A stretch of DNA of 64,000 nt from Holophagales bacterium (GCA_016719485.1 JADJZB010000029.1:62001-126000), one strand, 5' to 3'. Shown: positions 17,608-26,926, counted from the stretch's first letter. The notes: generated by a model not told the origin, from the sequence alone. Numbers and translations: made by a program.

Positions 17608-19029
17608 TCAGTCGGTGGACCCGACGCGACAGACGCGGTAGACGACACCTCGCCGACTGGCGCCGCGCGCCATCTCGCGAGTGCCCGGCGGGGGCGGGGC
17701 GGCCGTGATCAGCCACGCGGGCGTGAGGACCTCGCCGGGCGTGCGGATCAGACGGGGCGAGTGACCGGCCCGCTGCAGGTAGAAGGCGGCGTTGTAGTCG
17801 ATCGCGGGGCCGAGGATCAGCAGCGGGTCCCGCGAAGTCCCCATTGGCGCGGCGAGCGTCTCGGCGAGACGGCGCGCGTCCTCGTTGCGCGTCGCGTCGA
17901 ACGGGATGGCCGCGAGCCACGCCAGCCGGACCGTGAGCGCCGCCAGAACGAGACCGCGGATCGCCGTCCGGATGGCCGGCGACCCTGCGCGCCACGCGGC
18001 GGCGCCCGCGAGCCCCGCGACCACCGCGACTCCGGGCATCGCCGGCATCGCGTACCGGGCGAGCGCGTGGGGCCAGAGCGCGAGGGGCACCGTACATCCC
18101 ACCGCGTAGAGGGCGAACGGCACGGCCGGGCTCGCATCGAATCCGGCCTCGTGTCGCCACCTCCGCGACAGCGGCAGCGCCGCGACGGCGAGCCACGGAA
18201 GGAGGTGGGCGGCGGTCTCGCCAACGAATCTCACCAATCCCTTCAGGTAGGTCGAGACCGTCGGCCAACCTCCGGTGCGGGTCATGTCCTGGAAGGCCGT
18301 CTCGTCGCCGGGCTGGTAGACGGCGCCCGCCCAGGCGGCGAAGGCCGACAGGGCGATCCCGCCCAGCAGCGCGAGGCCCGGCAGCTCCCTCCAGCGCCGC
18401 TCTCGAACGACGACGAGACAGGCCCCGATGCCGAACCAGGCAAGCGGCAGCGGACCCTTGAGAAGCGCGGTCGCGGCGAGCAGCGACGCGGTGGCGATCC
18501 ACGCCAGGATTGCGCTCCCCTGACGCGTGCACCGGCTCTCGAGCCAGATCCTGAAGGCGGCGAAGGAGGCCACGCTGACGAACAGGTCCGGCTCCGACCG
18601 GGCACCCGTCGTGAAGACATAGGGAGAGAGGAGGAAGGCCACGGCCGCGAGGAGACCGGCCGGTGCACCGCCCCTGCGCCGTGCATCGCGCTCGACGAGA
18701 AGCGCGCCGAGCAGGGCGGCGAGGAGCGCGGGTGCGCGGACGACCCACTCGGACACGCCCCCGAGCGAGATCGCCGATGCGACCAGCCAGTACAGCAGCG
18801 GAGGCTTCGCGACGAATCCCTCCCCGAGGACCTCCGGCCGCAGCCAGTGGCCGTTCTGCAGCATGTCGAGCGCCGCGAGCGTGTAGCGCCCTTCCTCGTA
18901 GTAGAGGTTGCGCGTACCGGCGAAGGGAACGAGGACGAGCGCCCAGAGCCCGACGACGATCCAGCTCCCCCACCGCCCGGCGTCGCGGCCCCGCGCCACG
19001 TCATCCTCGATCCGCCGGCGGACCCTCAT
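17608..19029 (-). CDS. GT39/ArnT-like membrane glycosyltransferase
   Basis: 473 aa, about 11-12 membrane segments. N-terminal loop RNLYYEEGRYTLAALDMLQNGHWLRP is the acidic catalytic loop of ArnT/PMT-type enzymes, followed by KPPLLYWLVASAISLGG. LLKGPLPLAWFGIGACLVV is the conserved GP-containing segment. The family transfers sugars from undecaprenyl phosphate to lipid A or proteins outside the inner membrane. Start ATG 19029 overlaps the stop of the upstream GT39 gene by 4 nt, so both are coupled. Substrate unknown; LPS location suggests lipid A or core decoration. Confidence 0.82.
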   Translation of the reverse strand: MRVRRRIEDDVARGRDAGRWGSWIVVGLWALVLVPFAGTRNLYYEEGRYTLAALDMLQNGHWLRPEVLGEGFVAKPPLLYWLVASAISLGGVSEWVVRAPALLAALLGALLVERDARRRGGAPAGLLAAVAFLLSPYVFTTGARSEPDLFVSVASFAAFRIWLESRCTRQGSAILAWIATASLLAATALLKGPLPLAWFGIGACLVVVRERRWRELPGLALLGGIALSAFAAWAGAVYQPGDETAFQDMTRTGGWPTVSTYLKGLVRFVGETAAHLLPWLAVAALPLSRRWRHEAGFDASPAVPFALYAVGCTVPLALWPHALARYAMPAMPGVAVVAGLAGAAAWRAGSPAIRTAIRGLVLAALTVRLAWLAAIPFDATRNEDARRLAETLAAPMGTSRDPLLILGPAIDYNAAFYLQRAGHSPRLIRTPGEVLTPAWLITAAPPPPGTREMARGASRRGVVYRVCRVGSTD

Positions 19030-20654
19030 CGGGGCACGAACCGCCTCAGCACGATCTCGTCCGTCGTCAGGAGGCGTCTCTGGTGCTGGTCGCGGCGCGG
19101 GACGGGGATCTTCGTCTCCTCGACGAGGGTCAGCTCTGTCCTCGTCTTCTCCATCCAGCGCCACGAACCCTCCTGGTCGTACGCGAAGGCCGCGACCCTG
19201 TACTCGACGAGGAGCAGCGGCCGTCCGGCCGTGACCCGATCCAGGCGCGGAGCCTCGCGGCGCCCGTGCCGCGGGGAGTAGAGGATCTGGTTCGCCCGGT
19301 ACGTGGCGAACCAGCTCAGGCGGGACCGCAGCTCGGGCTGGAACGAGACTCCGAGGTCGGACTCGAGACAGACCGTCTCGGCTCCGAGCGCGGCGTCGAC
19401 CCAGAACCCCCGCGCGAAACTGCGAGCCGCTTCGTCCGAAGGGTTCTTGTACGGCCAGACGAGATCCCGGGCGAGGACCGCAAGCCCGATCACGAGGAGG
19501 AACGTGGCCACCGCCCCGCCACCGGGGTCCGTCCGTCTGCCCGGACCCCGGCCCGGGCTCGCGAGGTGCGCGAGCGAGACCGCGGCCAGGATCGAGACGA
19601 GGGGGACCGCGTACAGCGAGAACTTGGTGTGGCCGCCGAACGGGTACCTGTGGAGCGCGGCGGCCGCGAGGTGAAGCGCGAGCGGTGCGGTACAGAAGGC
19701 GATGAGGGGACGCCGCGAGGACCCCGCGAGCAACACGACGCCGCCGAGAACGGCCACGGTGGTGACGACGCTGGCCCCGGCCACTCCACCCACCGGGAAC
19801 GCGAAGAGGGGCCCCGTGAGCGAGGCGAGGAGCCATAGCGGAATCCGCAGGGGCGTTGCGAAAGGCGGAAGCGCTTCGAGCCAGAACGCCTGCATCCCCG
19901 GAAGCGTCGGCGCGGCCGCGTCGGCGATGCAGGCCTGTACCGCCAGGAGGCTCGCCACGTGGAGGAGGCCCGCGGCGACCCAGGGCGCGCCAGCGGCCAC
20001 GCGGTGTCCGGGCCCCGCCGCGGCGAGGGCCTGAGAGAGCCCGAGGAGGACGATCCCGCCGCCGACGAACGCCGATGGGAAGGAGAGCCAGGGGCCGATG
20101 GCGAGGAGCGCGGCAAGGAGGAGCCAGCGAACCGGACGCGCCCCTTCCGCGAGCCTCACCCCGGCCAGGAGGAGGGCCACCGAGACGAGGAGGTCCACCC
20201 CGTACGGCTTCGCCTCCGCCGCGTACCGGACGCACGGGTAGGAAACCGCAAAGATTCCCGCGGCGAACGTCGCCTCCCAGCCCGCGAGAAGGCGCCGCGC
20301 GAGGGAGACGAAGAGAGCGAGGCTCGCCAGAGAGGAGACGAAGGCGACGAGCCGGAGGGACCACTCGGAGAAACCCAGCAGCTCCGCCACGGCCTTCTCG
20401 GCCAGGAGCCAGAGAGGGGGCGCCAGCTGGCCGAAGTCGAGCGGCCCGAGGAGCCCCGGAACGTCCTTCTCGAAGAGGTTGACGACGAGGAAGGCTTCGT
20501 CTTCCCAGAGAGCGAAGCCGAGGCCGTACCGCAGCACGCGGGCCAGGACGCCGACGACGACGAGGGCGACGAGCCATTGCCTCGCGGCGCGCTCCGTGGA
20601 CGCGGCGGCACCGTTGCGGGGGCCCGTCTCGAGCCGGGCTTCCTCTCTCTCCAT
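19026..20654 (-). CDS. GT39-type polytopic glycosyltransferase
   Basis: 542 aa with roughly 11-12 membrane helices. The first periplasmic loop has GFALWEDEAFLVVNLFEKD, an acidic DE motif typical of GT39/DUF2723-like enzymes, and KPYGVDLLVSVALLLAG is a further conserved stretch. The C-terminal 110 residues (from about ARSFARGFWVDAALG) form a soluble domain. Start ATG 20654; longer upstream frames run through the divergent ParB-like gene and are shadows. Coupled to the next GT39 gene by ATGA. A TACGAT box lies 17 nt before the start. Likely uses a polyprenyl-phosphate sugar; acceptor unknown. Confidence 0.8.
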   Translation of the reverse strand: MEREEARLETGPRNGAAASTERAARQWLVALVVVGVLARVLRYGLGFALWEDEAFLVVNLFEKDVPGLLGPLDFGQLAPPLWLLAEKAVAELLGFSEWSLRLVAFVSSLASLALFVSLARRLLAGWEATFAAGIFAVSYPCVRYAAEAKPYGVDLLVSVALLLAGVRLAEGARPVRWLLLAALLAIGPWLSFPSAFVGGGIVLLGLSQALAAAGPGHRVAAGAPWVAAGLLHVASLLAVQACIADAAAPTLPGMQAFWLEALPPFATPLRIPLWLLASLTGPLFAFPVGGVAGASVVTTVAVLGGVVLLAGSSRRPLIAFCTAPLALHLAAAALHRYPFGGHTKFSLYAVPLVSILAAVSLAHLASPGRGPGRRTDPGGGAVATFLLVIGLAVLARDLVWPYKNPSDEAARSFARGFWVDAALGAETVCLESDLGVSFQPELRSRLSWFATYRANQILYSPRHGRREAPRLDRVTAGRPLLLVEYRVAAFAYDQEGSWRWMEKTRTELTLVEETKIPVPRRDQHQRRLLTTDEIVLRRFVPR

Positions 20655-20762
20655 CACTGAAAACCGGGCGGATCGTACCGGTTCCCCGGAGGAGACCTGT
20701 TTCACGAGCGGGCCCGGCGTCGACTGCCGCGCGATCGCCTCTGCGGACGGCGCGTCCGTCGC

Positions 20763-21287
20763 TTGACGGACCACCGGGCAGAGCGGCATGGTCCGATCAC
20801 TGTGGACAAACCCCGGCCCTCCGAGATCCCGAGGGGCTTCGACCCCGCGCGCGCGGTCCACCCGACACGGGTGCTTCGCCTCGAGGAGGTCGTCGACCTC
20901 CTCGAGCTGACGCACGCTCCGGAGGTGATCCGCGGGTACCGCGAGAGGATGTGCGCGGGAGACCGCTTCCCTCCGGTCTCGGTCGTGCGGCTCTTCGGGA
21001 AATGGCTCGTCGCCGACGGCCACAAGCGATTCGTGGCGTGGACGGGCCTCGGCGCAGAGGAGATCGTCGTGGAAGTCTGGCCGCCCTGGCGCTGGCTCGC
21101 CGACCAGGCCGGCCAGGCGGCACGCAATGCGAGGAAGAACGGGAGGATCTTCGCCCGTCTCTTCGTAGACCCCCGCGAGTCGCTTCAGCTGGCCCGGACC
21201 ACGGCGGGACACTGGCGCCGCGTGGCGCGCTCCCTGCTGCGCCGGGCGGGCCGGCGCGGCAAGAGACCCGAGAGCCTCCCCGCGTGA
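20763..21287 (+). CDS. ParB/sulfiredoxin-like nuclease-domain protein, coupled to an ABC exporter
   Basis: 174 aa from TTG 20763, or 161 aa from GTG 20802; neither has a good ribosome binding site, so the start is open. The core ARAVHPTRVLRLEEVVDLLELTHAPEVIRGYRERM...FPPVSVVRLFGKWLVADGHKRFVAW has the ParB/Srx-fold layout, with the DGHKR box where ParB has GERR/DGHHR. The C-terminus is basic (RRVARSLLRRAGRRGKRPE). There is no helix-turn-helix of the chromosome-partition type, so this is not a normal ParB. Its stop overlaps the GTG of the MsbA-like gene, implying linked expression. Nucleotide binding is plausible; function unknown. Confidence 0.7.
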   Translation: MTDHRAERHGPITVDKPRPSEIPRGFDPARAVHPTRVLRLEEVVDLLELTHAPEVIRGYRERMCAGDRFPPVSVVRLFGKWLVADGHKRFVAWTGLGAEEIVVEVWPPWRWLADQAGQAARNARKNGRIFARLFVDPRESLQLARTTAGHWRRVARSLLRRAGRRGKRPESLPA

Positions 21288-23053
21288 GCGACGGGATCCT
21301 GGCCCCGGGTGCCGGACGACGCCTGCTCCTTCGGATCGCGAGGGACGCGGCGGTCGAACGCTCCCGCTTCGCGGGGGCGGCGGCCGCGCTCGCGACGATG
21401 GCCGGCGCTCAGCTCCTCCTGACGTGGCTCGTCAAGGAGTGGCTCGAAGGGCCGCTCACGGGAGGCTCGCTCCTCCCCGTTCGCGCCCTTCTCCTGAAGG
21501 CGACGGGAGCCACGCTCCTCCTCGCGATGGCCGTCGTCCTCGCGCGCTACCTCGCCGCGAGCGTCAACCAGCGCCTCCTCGAGCGCCTGCGCGACCGGGC
21601 GGCGCGGAAGATCCTGGCGAGTCGTGCTCTGGCGGTGAGGGGCCGTCCGGCAGGCGAGCTCGCCTCGAGGGTCTTCTCGGACGCCAGCAGCCTCTCGGGA
21701 TTCGTCGAAGTCCTCCTGAAGAGGCTCGTCGGTGACGGCCTCGACGCCCTCGGCTCGATCGCCGTGGCCTTCCTCGTCGAGTGGCGTCTCGCTCTCGCGG
21801 CCGTCATCCTGGCCCCCCTCCTCGGCCTTCTTCTCGGCCGCCTGGGACGCGTCGTGAGGCGCAAAGGAAGCCTCGCGCAGAGAGAGCTGGGCGAGCTTCA
21901 TTCCGTCTTTGCCGAGCAGGTTTCGGGCCTGACGACGATCCAGGGCTACGACGCCGCCGGGCGCGAGGCGGAGCGCTTCGCAGCGACGAACGCGAGCTAC
22001 CGCCGGAGCGTTCTCGCCGCCGAGCTCTGGTCGGCGGCCGTTCTCGCCTCGGTTTTCCTCGTGACCGGGATCGGCTTTCTCGGCGCCATCGGCTGGGGGA
22101 GCCGCCTCGCCCTGGCGAGGGAGCTGACCCCGGCCGGCCTCCTCGCGTTCTGCCTCTTCGCGGCGAGAGCCGTGGAGCCGCTCCGGCGTCTCGCCGACGT
22201 CCACGCGATGCTCCAGCGGACTCTCTCCGCGGCCGCGCGGGTCTACGAGGTGATCGACTTCGGCTTCCTCGAACGGCAGGGCGGCACGCCCCTCCCGCGG
22301 CCCGTCCGGGGGAGCCTCGCGCTCGAAGGCGTTCGTTTTCGCCACGAGCCGGCGCGCCCCCTCCTGGAAGGAGTCGACCTGCGGGTCGAGCCGGGGGAGA
22401 CGGTCGCGGTCGTCGCCGCCAGCGGGGGAGGAAAGAGCACGCTCGCGGCGCTCCTCGCGGGATTCCTCTCGCCGGACGCAGGCAGAGTCGGGCTCGACGG
22501 CGTGGACCTTCGTGAGGCGGACCTTCGCGATCTGAGGCACGCCGTCCGGGTCGTCGAGCAGGAGCCGTTCCTCTTCCGCGGAACGCTGGCGGAAAACGTC
22601 CTCTTCGGCCGCCCGGAGGCGTCGCGTGGCGAGGTCGTCGAAGCGCTGGGGCTCTGCGGCCTCGAGAGCCTCGTCGCCGCGATCCCCGGCGGGATCGACG
22701 GTTCTCTCCTCGAGGCCGGGCGAAACCTCTCGGGAGGCCAGAAGCAGAGGATCGCGCTCGCGCGGGCCGTCCTCACCGACCCGCCGGTCCTCGTCCTCGA
22801 CGAGGCGACGAGCGCGCTCGACAGCGAGACGGAGGGCAGGCTCCTCGACGACCTCGGTCCGTGGCTCGCGCACAGGACGGTGATCGTGATGGCGCACCGC
22901 CTCTCCACAGTGGCCCGGTACCCGAGGGTGATCGTCCTCGTCGAAGGGCGCGTCGCGGGAGACGGATCGGCGTCCCGGCTCCTCGACACCTGCCCCCCAT
23001 TCCGGGCGCTCTTCGCGGGTCAGGTCGAACCCGTCGCGAACGCCGCGACGTGA
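21284..23053 (+). CDS. ABC exporter with fused membrane and ATPase domains (MsbA-like)
   Basis: 589 aa half-transporter from GTG 21284 (GTGA overlap with the ParB-like gene). Residues about 1-330 form six membrane helices with RVFSDASSLSGFVEVLLKRLVGDGLDALGSI, the typical type I exporter core. The nucleotide-binding domain has Walker A AASGGGKSTLAALL, Q-loop in RVVEQEPFLFRGTLAENVLFG, signature LSGGQKQRIALARA, Walker B VLVLDEATSALD and switch His in VMAHRLST. Given its position between lpxA and waaA it is a good candidate for the lipid A-core flippase MsbA, but drug or lipid exporters of the same family cannot be ruled out. Confidence 0.85.
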   Translation: MSDGILAPGAGRRLLLRIARDAAVERSRFAGAAAALATMAGAQLLLTWLVKEWLEGPLTGGSLLPVRALLLKATGATLLLAMAVVLARYLAASVNQRLLERLRDRAARKILASRALAVRGRPAGELASRVFSDASSLSGFVEVLLKRLVGDGLDALGSIAVAFLVEWRLALAAVILAPLLGLLLGRLGRVVRRKGSLAQRELGELHSVFAEQVSGLTTIQGYDAAGREAERFAATNASYRRSVLAAELWSAAVLASVFLVTGIGFLGAIGWGSRLALARELTPAGLLAFCLFAARAVEPLRRLADVHAMLQRTLSAAARVYEVIDFGFLERQGGTPLPRPVRGSLALEGVRFRHEPARPLLEGVDLRVEPGETVAVVAASGGGKSTLAALLAGFLSPDAGRVGLDGVDLREADLRDLRHAVRVVEQEPFLFRGTLAENVLFGRPEASRGEVVEALGLCGLESLVAAIPGGIDGSLLEAGRNLSGGQKQRIALARAVLTDPPVLVLDEATSALDSETEGRLLDDLGPWLAHRTVIVMAHRLSTVARYPRVIVLVEGRVAGDGSASRLLDTCPPFRALFAGQVEPVANAAT

Positions 23054-23117
23054 GCACGGGACGGGCCGCTCCTGCTATTTCAGGCCGGTCTCCTTCCAGG
23101 AACTCCGGCTCGGGACG

Positions 23118-24407
23118 CTAGCGAGCAGCGAGCAGGCCGAGAACCCTCGTCGCCGTGCGCGCGGCGGCGCCGCGGAGGGTGCCGAGCGCGCGGTGCCCCG
23201 CCTCGCCCCGGTGACGGCGATCGCCCTCGTCGGAGAGAAGCCGCGACAGAGCCGCCGCGAGCTCTCCGGCGGCCCCTTCCCTTCCCACGTCGACGAGCGC
23301 TCCCGCGGAACGGAGGGCGTCGGCCACGTCGCGCACGCCGTCGAGCGAAGGCCCGGCCAGGAGCGGCACGCCCGCCTCCGCCGCAGCGACGGGGCTGTGT
23401 CCGCCGACCGGAGCGATCGTCCCGCCGAGAAACCCGGCCGACGCGTACGGCCAGAGCGAGGAGACGATTCCGAAGGTGTCGACGACGAGGATCGAGGCGG
23501 GGCCCGCAGAGCCCGAGAGCCGGCGCGTCTCGAAGCCGGCGCGGAGGGCGAGGCGCTCGACCTCGCCCGCCCTCGCGACGCGCCGGGGCGCGACCGCGAG
23601 ACGCACCGCGACGCCTTCCCCGCGCAGCCGCGTCACCGCCGCCAGGAGGAGCTCCTCCTCGGGAGCGTGCGTGCTCGCCGCGAGGAGAAGAGGCGGGCCG
23701 CTCCCGAGATGGGCCTCCCACCCGGTCGGCAGCGGCGCGGCGGGCGTCGGGGCGTCGAGCTTCAGGTCGCCGGTCACCTCGACGCGGGAGGGGCTCGCGC
23801 CGATCGAGAGAAACCTCTCGCGGTCCTCCTCCGTCCGCGCGCCGATCCACGAGACCGCGTCCACGACCGGGCGGAAGAACCGGCCCAGCAGCGCGTAGCG
23901 TCGCGCCTCGCCCGGCCGGAGCCGCCCGCTCGCGACCGCGACCGGGATGCCGAGCGACCGCGCCCCCAGGAAGAGCCCGGGCCAGAGCTCGGCCTCGACG
24001 GTCACCACGGCCGCGGGAGCGAGGCACGCGAGCCACCGGCGCACCGCAGCCGGCCGGTCCCACGGCAGGAAGGAGACCGCCTCGACCGCGCGGCAGGCTT
24101 CGCGAATTCGCTCGGCCACGATCCGCCCCTCGCTCGTCCCGGTCGTCAGGAGCAGCTTCACCCCGGCCATCCGTTCGATCTCCGCCGCGAGGGCCGAAAC
24201 GGCCGTCATCTCCCCGGCCGACACACCGTGCAGGAGGAGCCGCCCCGGACCGCACGGCGACGGCGCCGTGCCGAGGCGCTCCGCCCGCTCGAGGGCCCCG
24301 GCCCCGCGAAGGAACGCGATCCGCGCCACGGCCACCGCGGCGCCGGCAGCCACGCCGTAGGCTCCCAGGACGAACCTCTGCCCCCGGGAGGAATGGGGCA
24401 CGTTCAC
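23118..24407 (-). CDS. waaA: 3-deoxy-D-manno-octulosonic acid (Kdo) transferase WaaA
   Basis: 429 aa GT30 enzyme that transfers Kdo from CMP-Kdo to lipid IVA at the inner membrane. A hydrophobic N-terminal segment (FVLGAYGVAAGAAVAVARIAF) anchors it. The catalytic base region reads LLLHGVSAGEMTAVSAL. Further family motifs: VEAELWPGLFLGARSLGIPVAVASGRL, TGDLKLD, AASTHAPEEELLL, and VDTFGIVSSLWPYASAGFLGGTIAPVGGHSPVAAAEAGVPLLAGP. The GTG at 24407 overlaps the stop of the GT2 gene upstream (GTGA). Last gene of a three-gene minus-strand operon. Confidence 0.94.
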   Translation of the reverse strand: MNVPHSSRGQRFVLGAYGVAAGAAVAVARIAFLRGAGALERAERLGTAPSPCGPGRLLLHGVSAGEMTAVSALAAEIERMAGVKLLLTTGTSEGRIVAERIREACRAVEAVSFLPWDRPAAVRRWLACLAPAAVVTVEAELWPGLFLGARSLGIPVAVASGRLRPGEARRYALLGRFFRPVVDAVSWIGARTEEDRERFLSIGASPSRVEVTGDLKLDAPTPAAPLPTGWEAHLGSGPPLLLAASTHAPEEELLLAAVTRLRGEGVAVRLAVAPRRVARAGEVERLALRAGFETRRLSGSAGPASILVVDTFGIVSSLWPYASAGFLGGTIAPVGGHSPVAAAEAGVPLLAGPSLDGVRDVADALRSAGALVDVGREGAAGELAAALSRLLSDEGDRRHRGEAGHRALGTLRGAAARTATRVLGLLAAR

Positions 24408-25126
24408 GGACGGTCCTGCGGGAGCCGGAGGACCTCCGGGCGGCGGCGTCTCCGCGCCATCCAGCGCACCGCCAGAAGGTCGGCGAAGCCGGAGAACCCC
24501 CTGTCGACGAGACCGTAGTGGCTCTTTCCCGCCCGCCGGGGCCGGTGCGCAACCGGTACCTCGACGACCCGCGCGCCGAGCTCGCGGGCGAGGTGAGGCA
24601 GGAAGCGGTGCATTCCCTCGAGATCGAGCGGCAGCGCGCGCGCGACCGGAGCTCTCATCGCACGCAGGCCGCACCCCGTGTCCCTCGTGGTGTCGCCGAG
24701 GACGAGCCGTCGCGTCAGTCGCCCCACCCAGGCCGCCGCCCCACGCACGGCCCCGTCGGCGCGTCGGACCCTGGAGCCCTGGACGAAGTCGGCTTCTCCC
24801 CGGCCGAGGAGATCGAGCATCGCAGGGAGATCGGCGGGGTCGTCCTGGAGGTCCGCGTCCATCGTCGCCACGACGCTGGCGCGGGCCGCGAGGATTCCGG
24901 CCCGGAGCGCCGCCGACTTGCCCGACGCGGTGCCGAGCGCCAGCGGCCTCAGCCAGGGCCGTGAAGCGGCCAGAACCGCGAGGCCCTCGGCCGTGCGGTC
25001 CCGGGAGCCGTCGTCCACGACGACGAGCTCGAACACCACCCCGCGGCCACCCAGGACCCTTTCGACCTCGCGGACGAGCGGGCCCACGTTCTCCTCCTCG
25101 TCCCGCGCCGGGACGACGACGGTCAC
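24404..25126 (-). CDS. Polyprenyl-phosphate glycosyltransferase (DPM1/ArnC-like GT2)
   Basis: 240 aa GT2 enzyme without membrane helices. VTVVVPARDEEENVGPLVREVE, ELVVVDDGSRDRT and ATMDADLQDDPADLPAMLDLLGRGEADFVQGSRVRR are the dolichol-phosphate mannose synthase motifs; the DxD is in MDADLQDD. GTG 25126 overlaps the stop of the upstream GT39 gene, matching the coupling seen at the next junction; a TTG 18 nt earlier is an alternative. Enzymes like this load undecaprenyl phosphate with a sugar, which an ArnT-like transferase then uses. That donor/transferase pairing is exactly what the operon encodes. Confidence 0.87.
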   Translation of the reverse strand: MTVVVPARDEEENVGPLVREVERVLGGRGVVFELVVVDDGSRDRTAEGLAVLAASRPWLRPLALGTASGKSAALRAGILAARASVVATMDADLQDDPADLPAMLDLLGRGEADFVQGSRVRRADGAVRGAAAWVGRLTRRLVLGDTTRDTGCGLRAMRAPVARALPLDLEGMHRFLPHLARELGARVVEVPVAHRPRRAGKSHYGLVDRGFSGFADLLAVRWMARRRRRPEVLRLPQDRP

Positions 25127-26781
25127 CGCGGGGACTTCGTCCAAGGTCCACCTCGCGCCAGAGCCACGAGCTCGACGGGCGCCCCCTTCGAGACGTTCAT
25201 CCCTCCCTGCCACGCCAACGGAACGAGGGGCAGCAGGCCCTCGCACGCCACGAGGCGCTCGAGCCCGGCGCGCGTCGTGACGAGGAGACCCGGGCCCGCG
25301 CGGCGCGCCCAGCGCGCGGCGTCCGCCTCGCTCGCGAGGCGCTCGACGGGCCCCGGTCCGAAATGGACGAAAACGCTCGGCTCCTCGAACCCGAGGGTCG
25401 CGGCCGGGGCGTCTCCCACGGCCCGCCTCGCCTCGATGGCGAGGCGGGGCACCGGCTTCCACGCCTCGAGCGCGGGAAGACCGAAACCCACCGCCGCGGC
25501 GAGCGCCGCGGCGGTGCCCACGAGGAGTGTCGCGGCGGCAGCTCGCGAGCGCCCCGACCGGAGAAACGCCGCAGCCAGGACGGTCTCCGCCGAGATCGCG
25601 ACGAAGGCCGCAACCGCCGGAGCGCGCAACGCTGCGATCGGGGGGACGGCCACGACGAAACCGAGGGCCGCGAGAGCGACGGCGACGACCGGAGCGAGCA
25701 GGAGCCCGCCGGCGACGAGGCCACGCCGTTCGCCCGATTCCGCGGCTTCGGCCGCGAGGAGGGCGAGGGCCGGGAACGCCGGGAGGAGGTAGTGCGGGAG
25801 CTTGGTGGCGACGACGGTGAAGAGGAGCAGCGGCGCGAGGGCGCACCCGAGGAGGATCGCCCGGGCCCCGGGCGCGAGGACGCCACCCGACCGAATGCGC
25901 ACCCAGGCTGAGGGAAGCAGCAGCGTGAACGGGGAGAAGCCGACGAGGACGACGACGCCGTAATAGAGAGGTCCCACGAGGATCCCGCTCCCGTGGCCTT
26001 CCATCGGGGCGAGTGTCCGGCCGATCACGTGGGTGCCGATCGCCGCCGAGAGGAGGCGGCCGTTCGTCGCGGCGTCGGCGAGGAGGCCCCAGCCGAGGAC
26101 CGGCACGAGGCCGAGGAGCGAGGACGCCGAGAGGAGACCGGCGAGCCACCGCCTCTGGCGGAAAGCGGCTGGCGCCAGGAGAAGCGCGCCCCCGAGACCG
26201 AGGAGCGGCAGGGCGAGCGCCACGGGCCCCTTCGCGAGCTGCGCGACCGCCGAGGCGATCGCGCCGAGGACGAAGTGACGGGCCCTGACGCCGCCGACCG
26301 CGGCATCGGCGAAGACGGCGAGGACTCCCGTGAGCCCGGCGAGGAGGACGGCGTCGGCCGTCGCGGCAGCCCCTTCCAGGAGCGCGAGGGGCGACAGGGC
26401 GAGCAGCGCCGCTCCGAGGAGCGCGGCGGTCTCCCCCGCGAGGCGCCGTCCGGCGGCGAAGGTCAGCAGGACGGAAGCCCCGTGCGCCAGCGCGGACCAG
26501 AGACGGAAAGCCACTTCCGTGGGACCGAGGACGCTCGCGGAGAGGGCCATGAGCCAGGGGAGGAGGGGCGGCTTGTGCGGCCTCAGCTCGCCGGCGAACG
26601 TCGGGACGAGGAAGTCGCCCGACGAGAGCATCTCGACCGCCGAGCGCGCGAAGCGGGACTCGTCCCGGTCCCAGAGCGTCGTCCGCGGCGCGAGCAGGAG
26701 GAGCAGAGTCACGACCACGGCCGCGAGGGCGACCGCGGCACGGTACGTTCGCCGCTCAGGCACGGGCATGTGAGCTCTCAT
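25123..26781 (-). CDS. ArnT-like lipid-linked sugar transferase (GT39)
   Basis: 552 aa, about 12 membrane helices. The catalytic loop LWDRDESRFARSAVEMLSSGDFLVPTFAGELRPHKPPLLPWLMAL is the classical ArnT/PMT first loop (DRDE). QLAKGPVALALPLLGLG and VATKLPHYLLPAFPALALLAAEAAE match the ArnT core. Start ATG 26781 (an ATG at 26769 is also possible). It is followed by the polyprenyl-phosphate sugar synthase and waaA in overlapping frames. Probable role: adding a sugar to lipid A or Kdo at the periplasmic face. A TAGACT box lies 13 nt upstream of the start. Confidence 0.87.
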   Translation of the reverse strand: MRAHMPVPERRTYRAAVALAAVVVTLLLLLAPRTTLWDRDESRFARSAVEMLSSGDFLVPTFAGELRPHKPPLLPWLMALSASVLGPTEVAFRLWSALAHGASVLLTFAAGRRLAGETAALLGAALLALSPLALLEGAAATADAVLLAGLTGVLAVFADAAVGGVRARHFVLGAIASAVAQLAKGPVALALPLLGLGGALLLAPAAFRQRRWLAGLLSASSLLGLVPVLGWGLLADAATNGRLLSAAIGTHVIGRTLAPMEGHGSGILVGPLYYGVVVLVGFSPFTLLLPSAWVRIRSGGVLAPGARAILLGCALAPLLLFTVVATKLPHYLLPAFPALALLAAEAAESGERRGLVAGGLLLAPVVAVALAALGFVVAVPPIAALRAPAVAAFVAISAETVLAAAFLRSGRSRAAAATLLVGTAAALAAAVGFGLPALEAWKPVPRLAIEARRAVGDAPAATLGFEEPSVFVHFGPGPVERLASEADAARWARRAGPGLLVTTRAGLERLVACEGLLPLVPLAWQGGMNVSKGAPVELVALARGGPWTKSPR

Positions 26782-26794
26782 CGGACGGTGGCCG

Positions 26795-26800
26795 AGTCTA
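26795..26800 (-). promoter_or_regulatory. Candidate -10 box (TAGACT) of the GT39-GT2-waaA operon
   Basis: TAGACT on the minus strand lies 13 nt before the ATG at 26781. No strong ribosome binding site separates them. Same hexamer as before the M16 and DUF502 genes. Confidence 0.3.
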
Positions 26801-26926
26801 GCGAAAGAGCTGCGTCACCCCTCCCGGCCCGGACTCGACCGCCGTCTGCCGGGGGACTCCATTCCTTCCCTCGGCCTTGCTACACTCTGCGCGCTCCCAA
26901 TTGTTCCCGGACTTCGGAGGGCTTTC

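Noticed and set aside
20763..21287. Chromosome-partition protein ParB
   Set aside because: No central helix-turn-helix and no parA or parS nearby; only the ParB/Srx-like fold is present.
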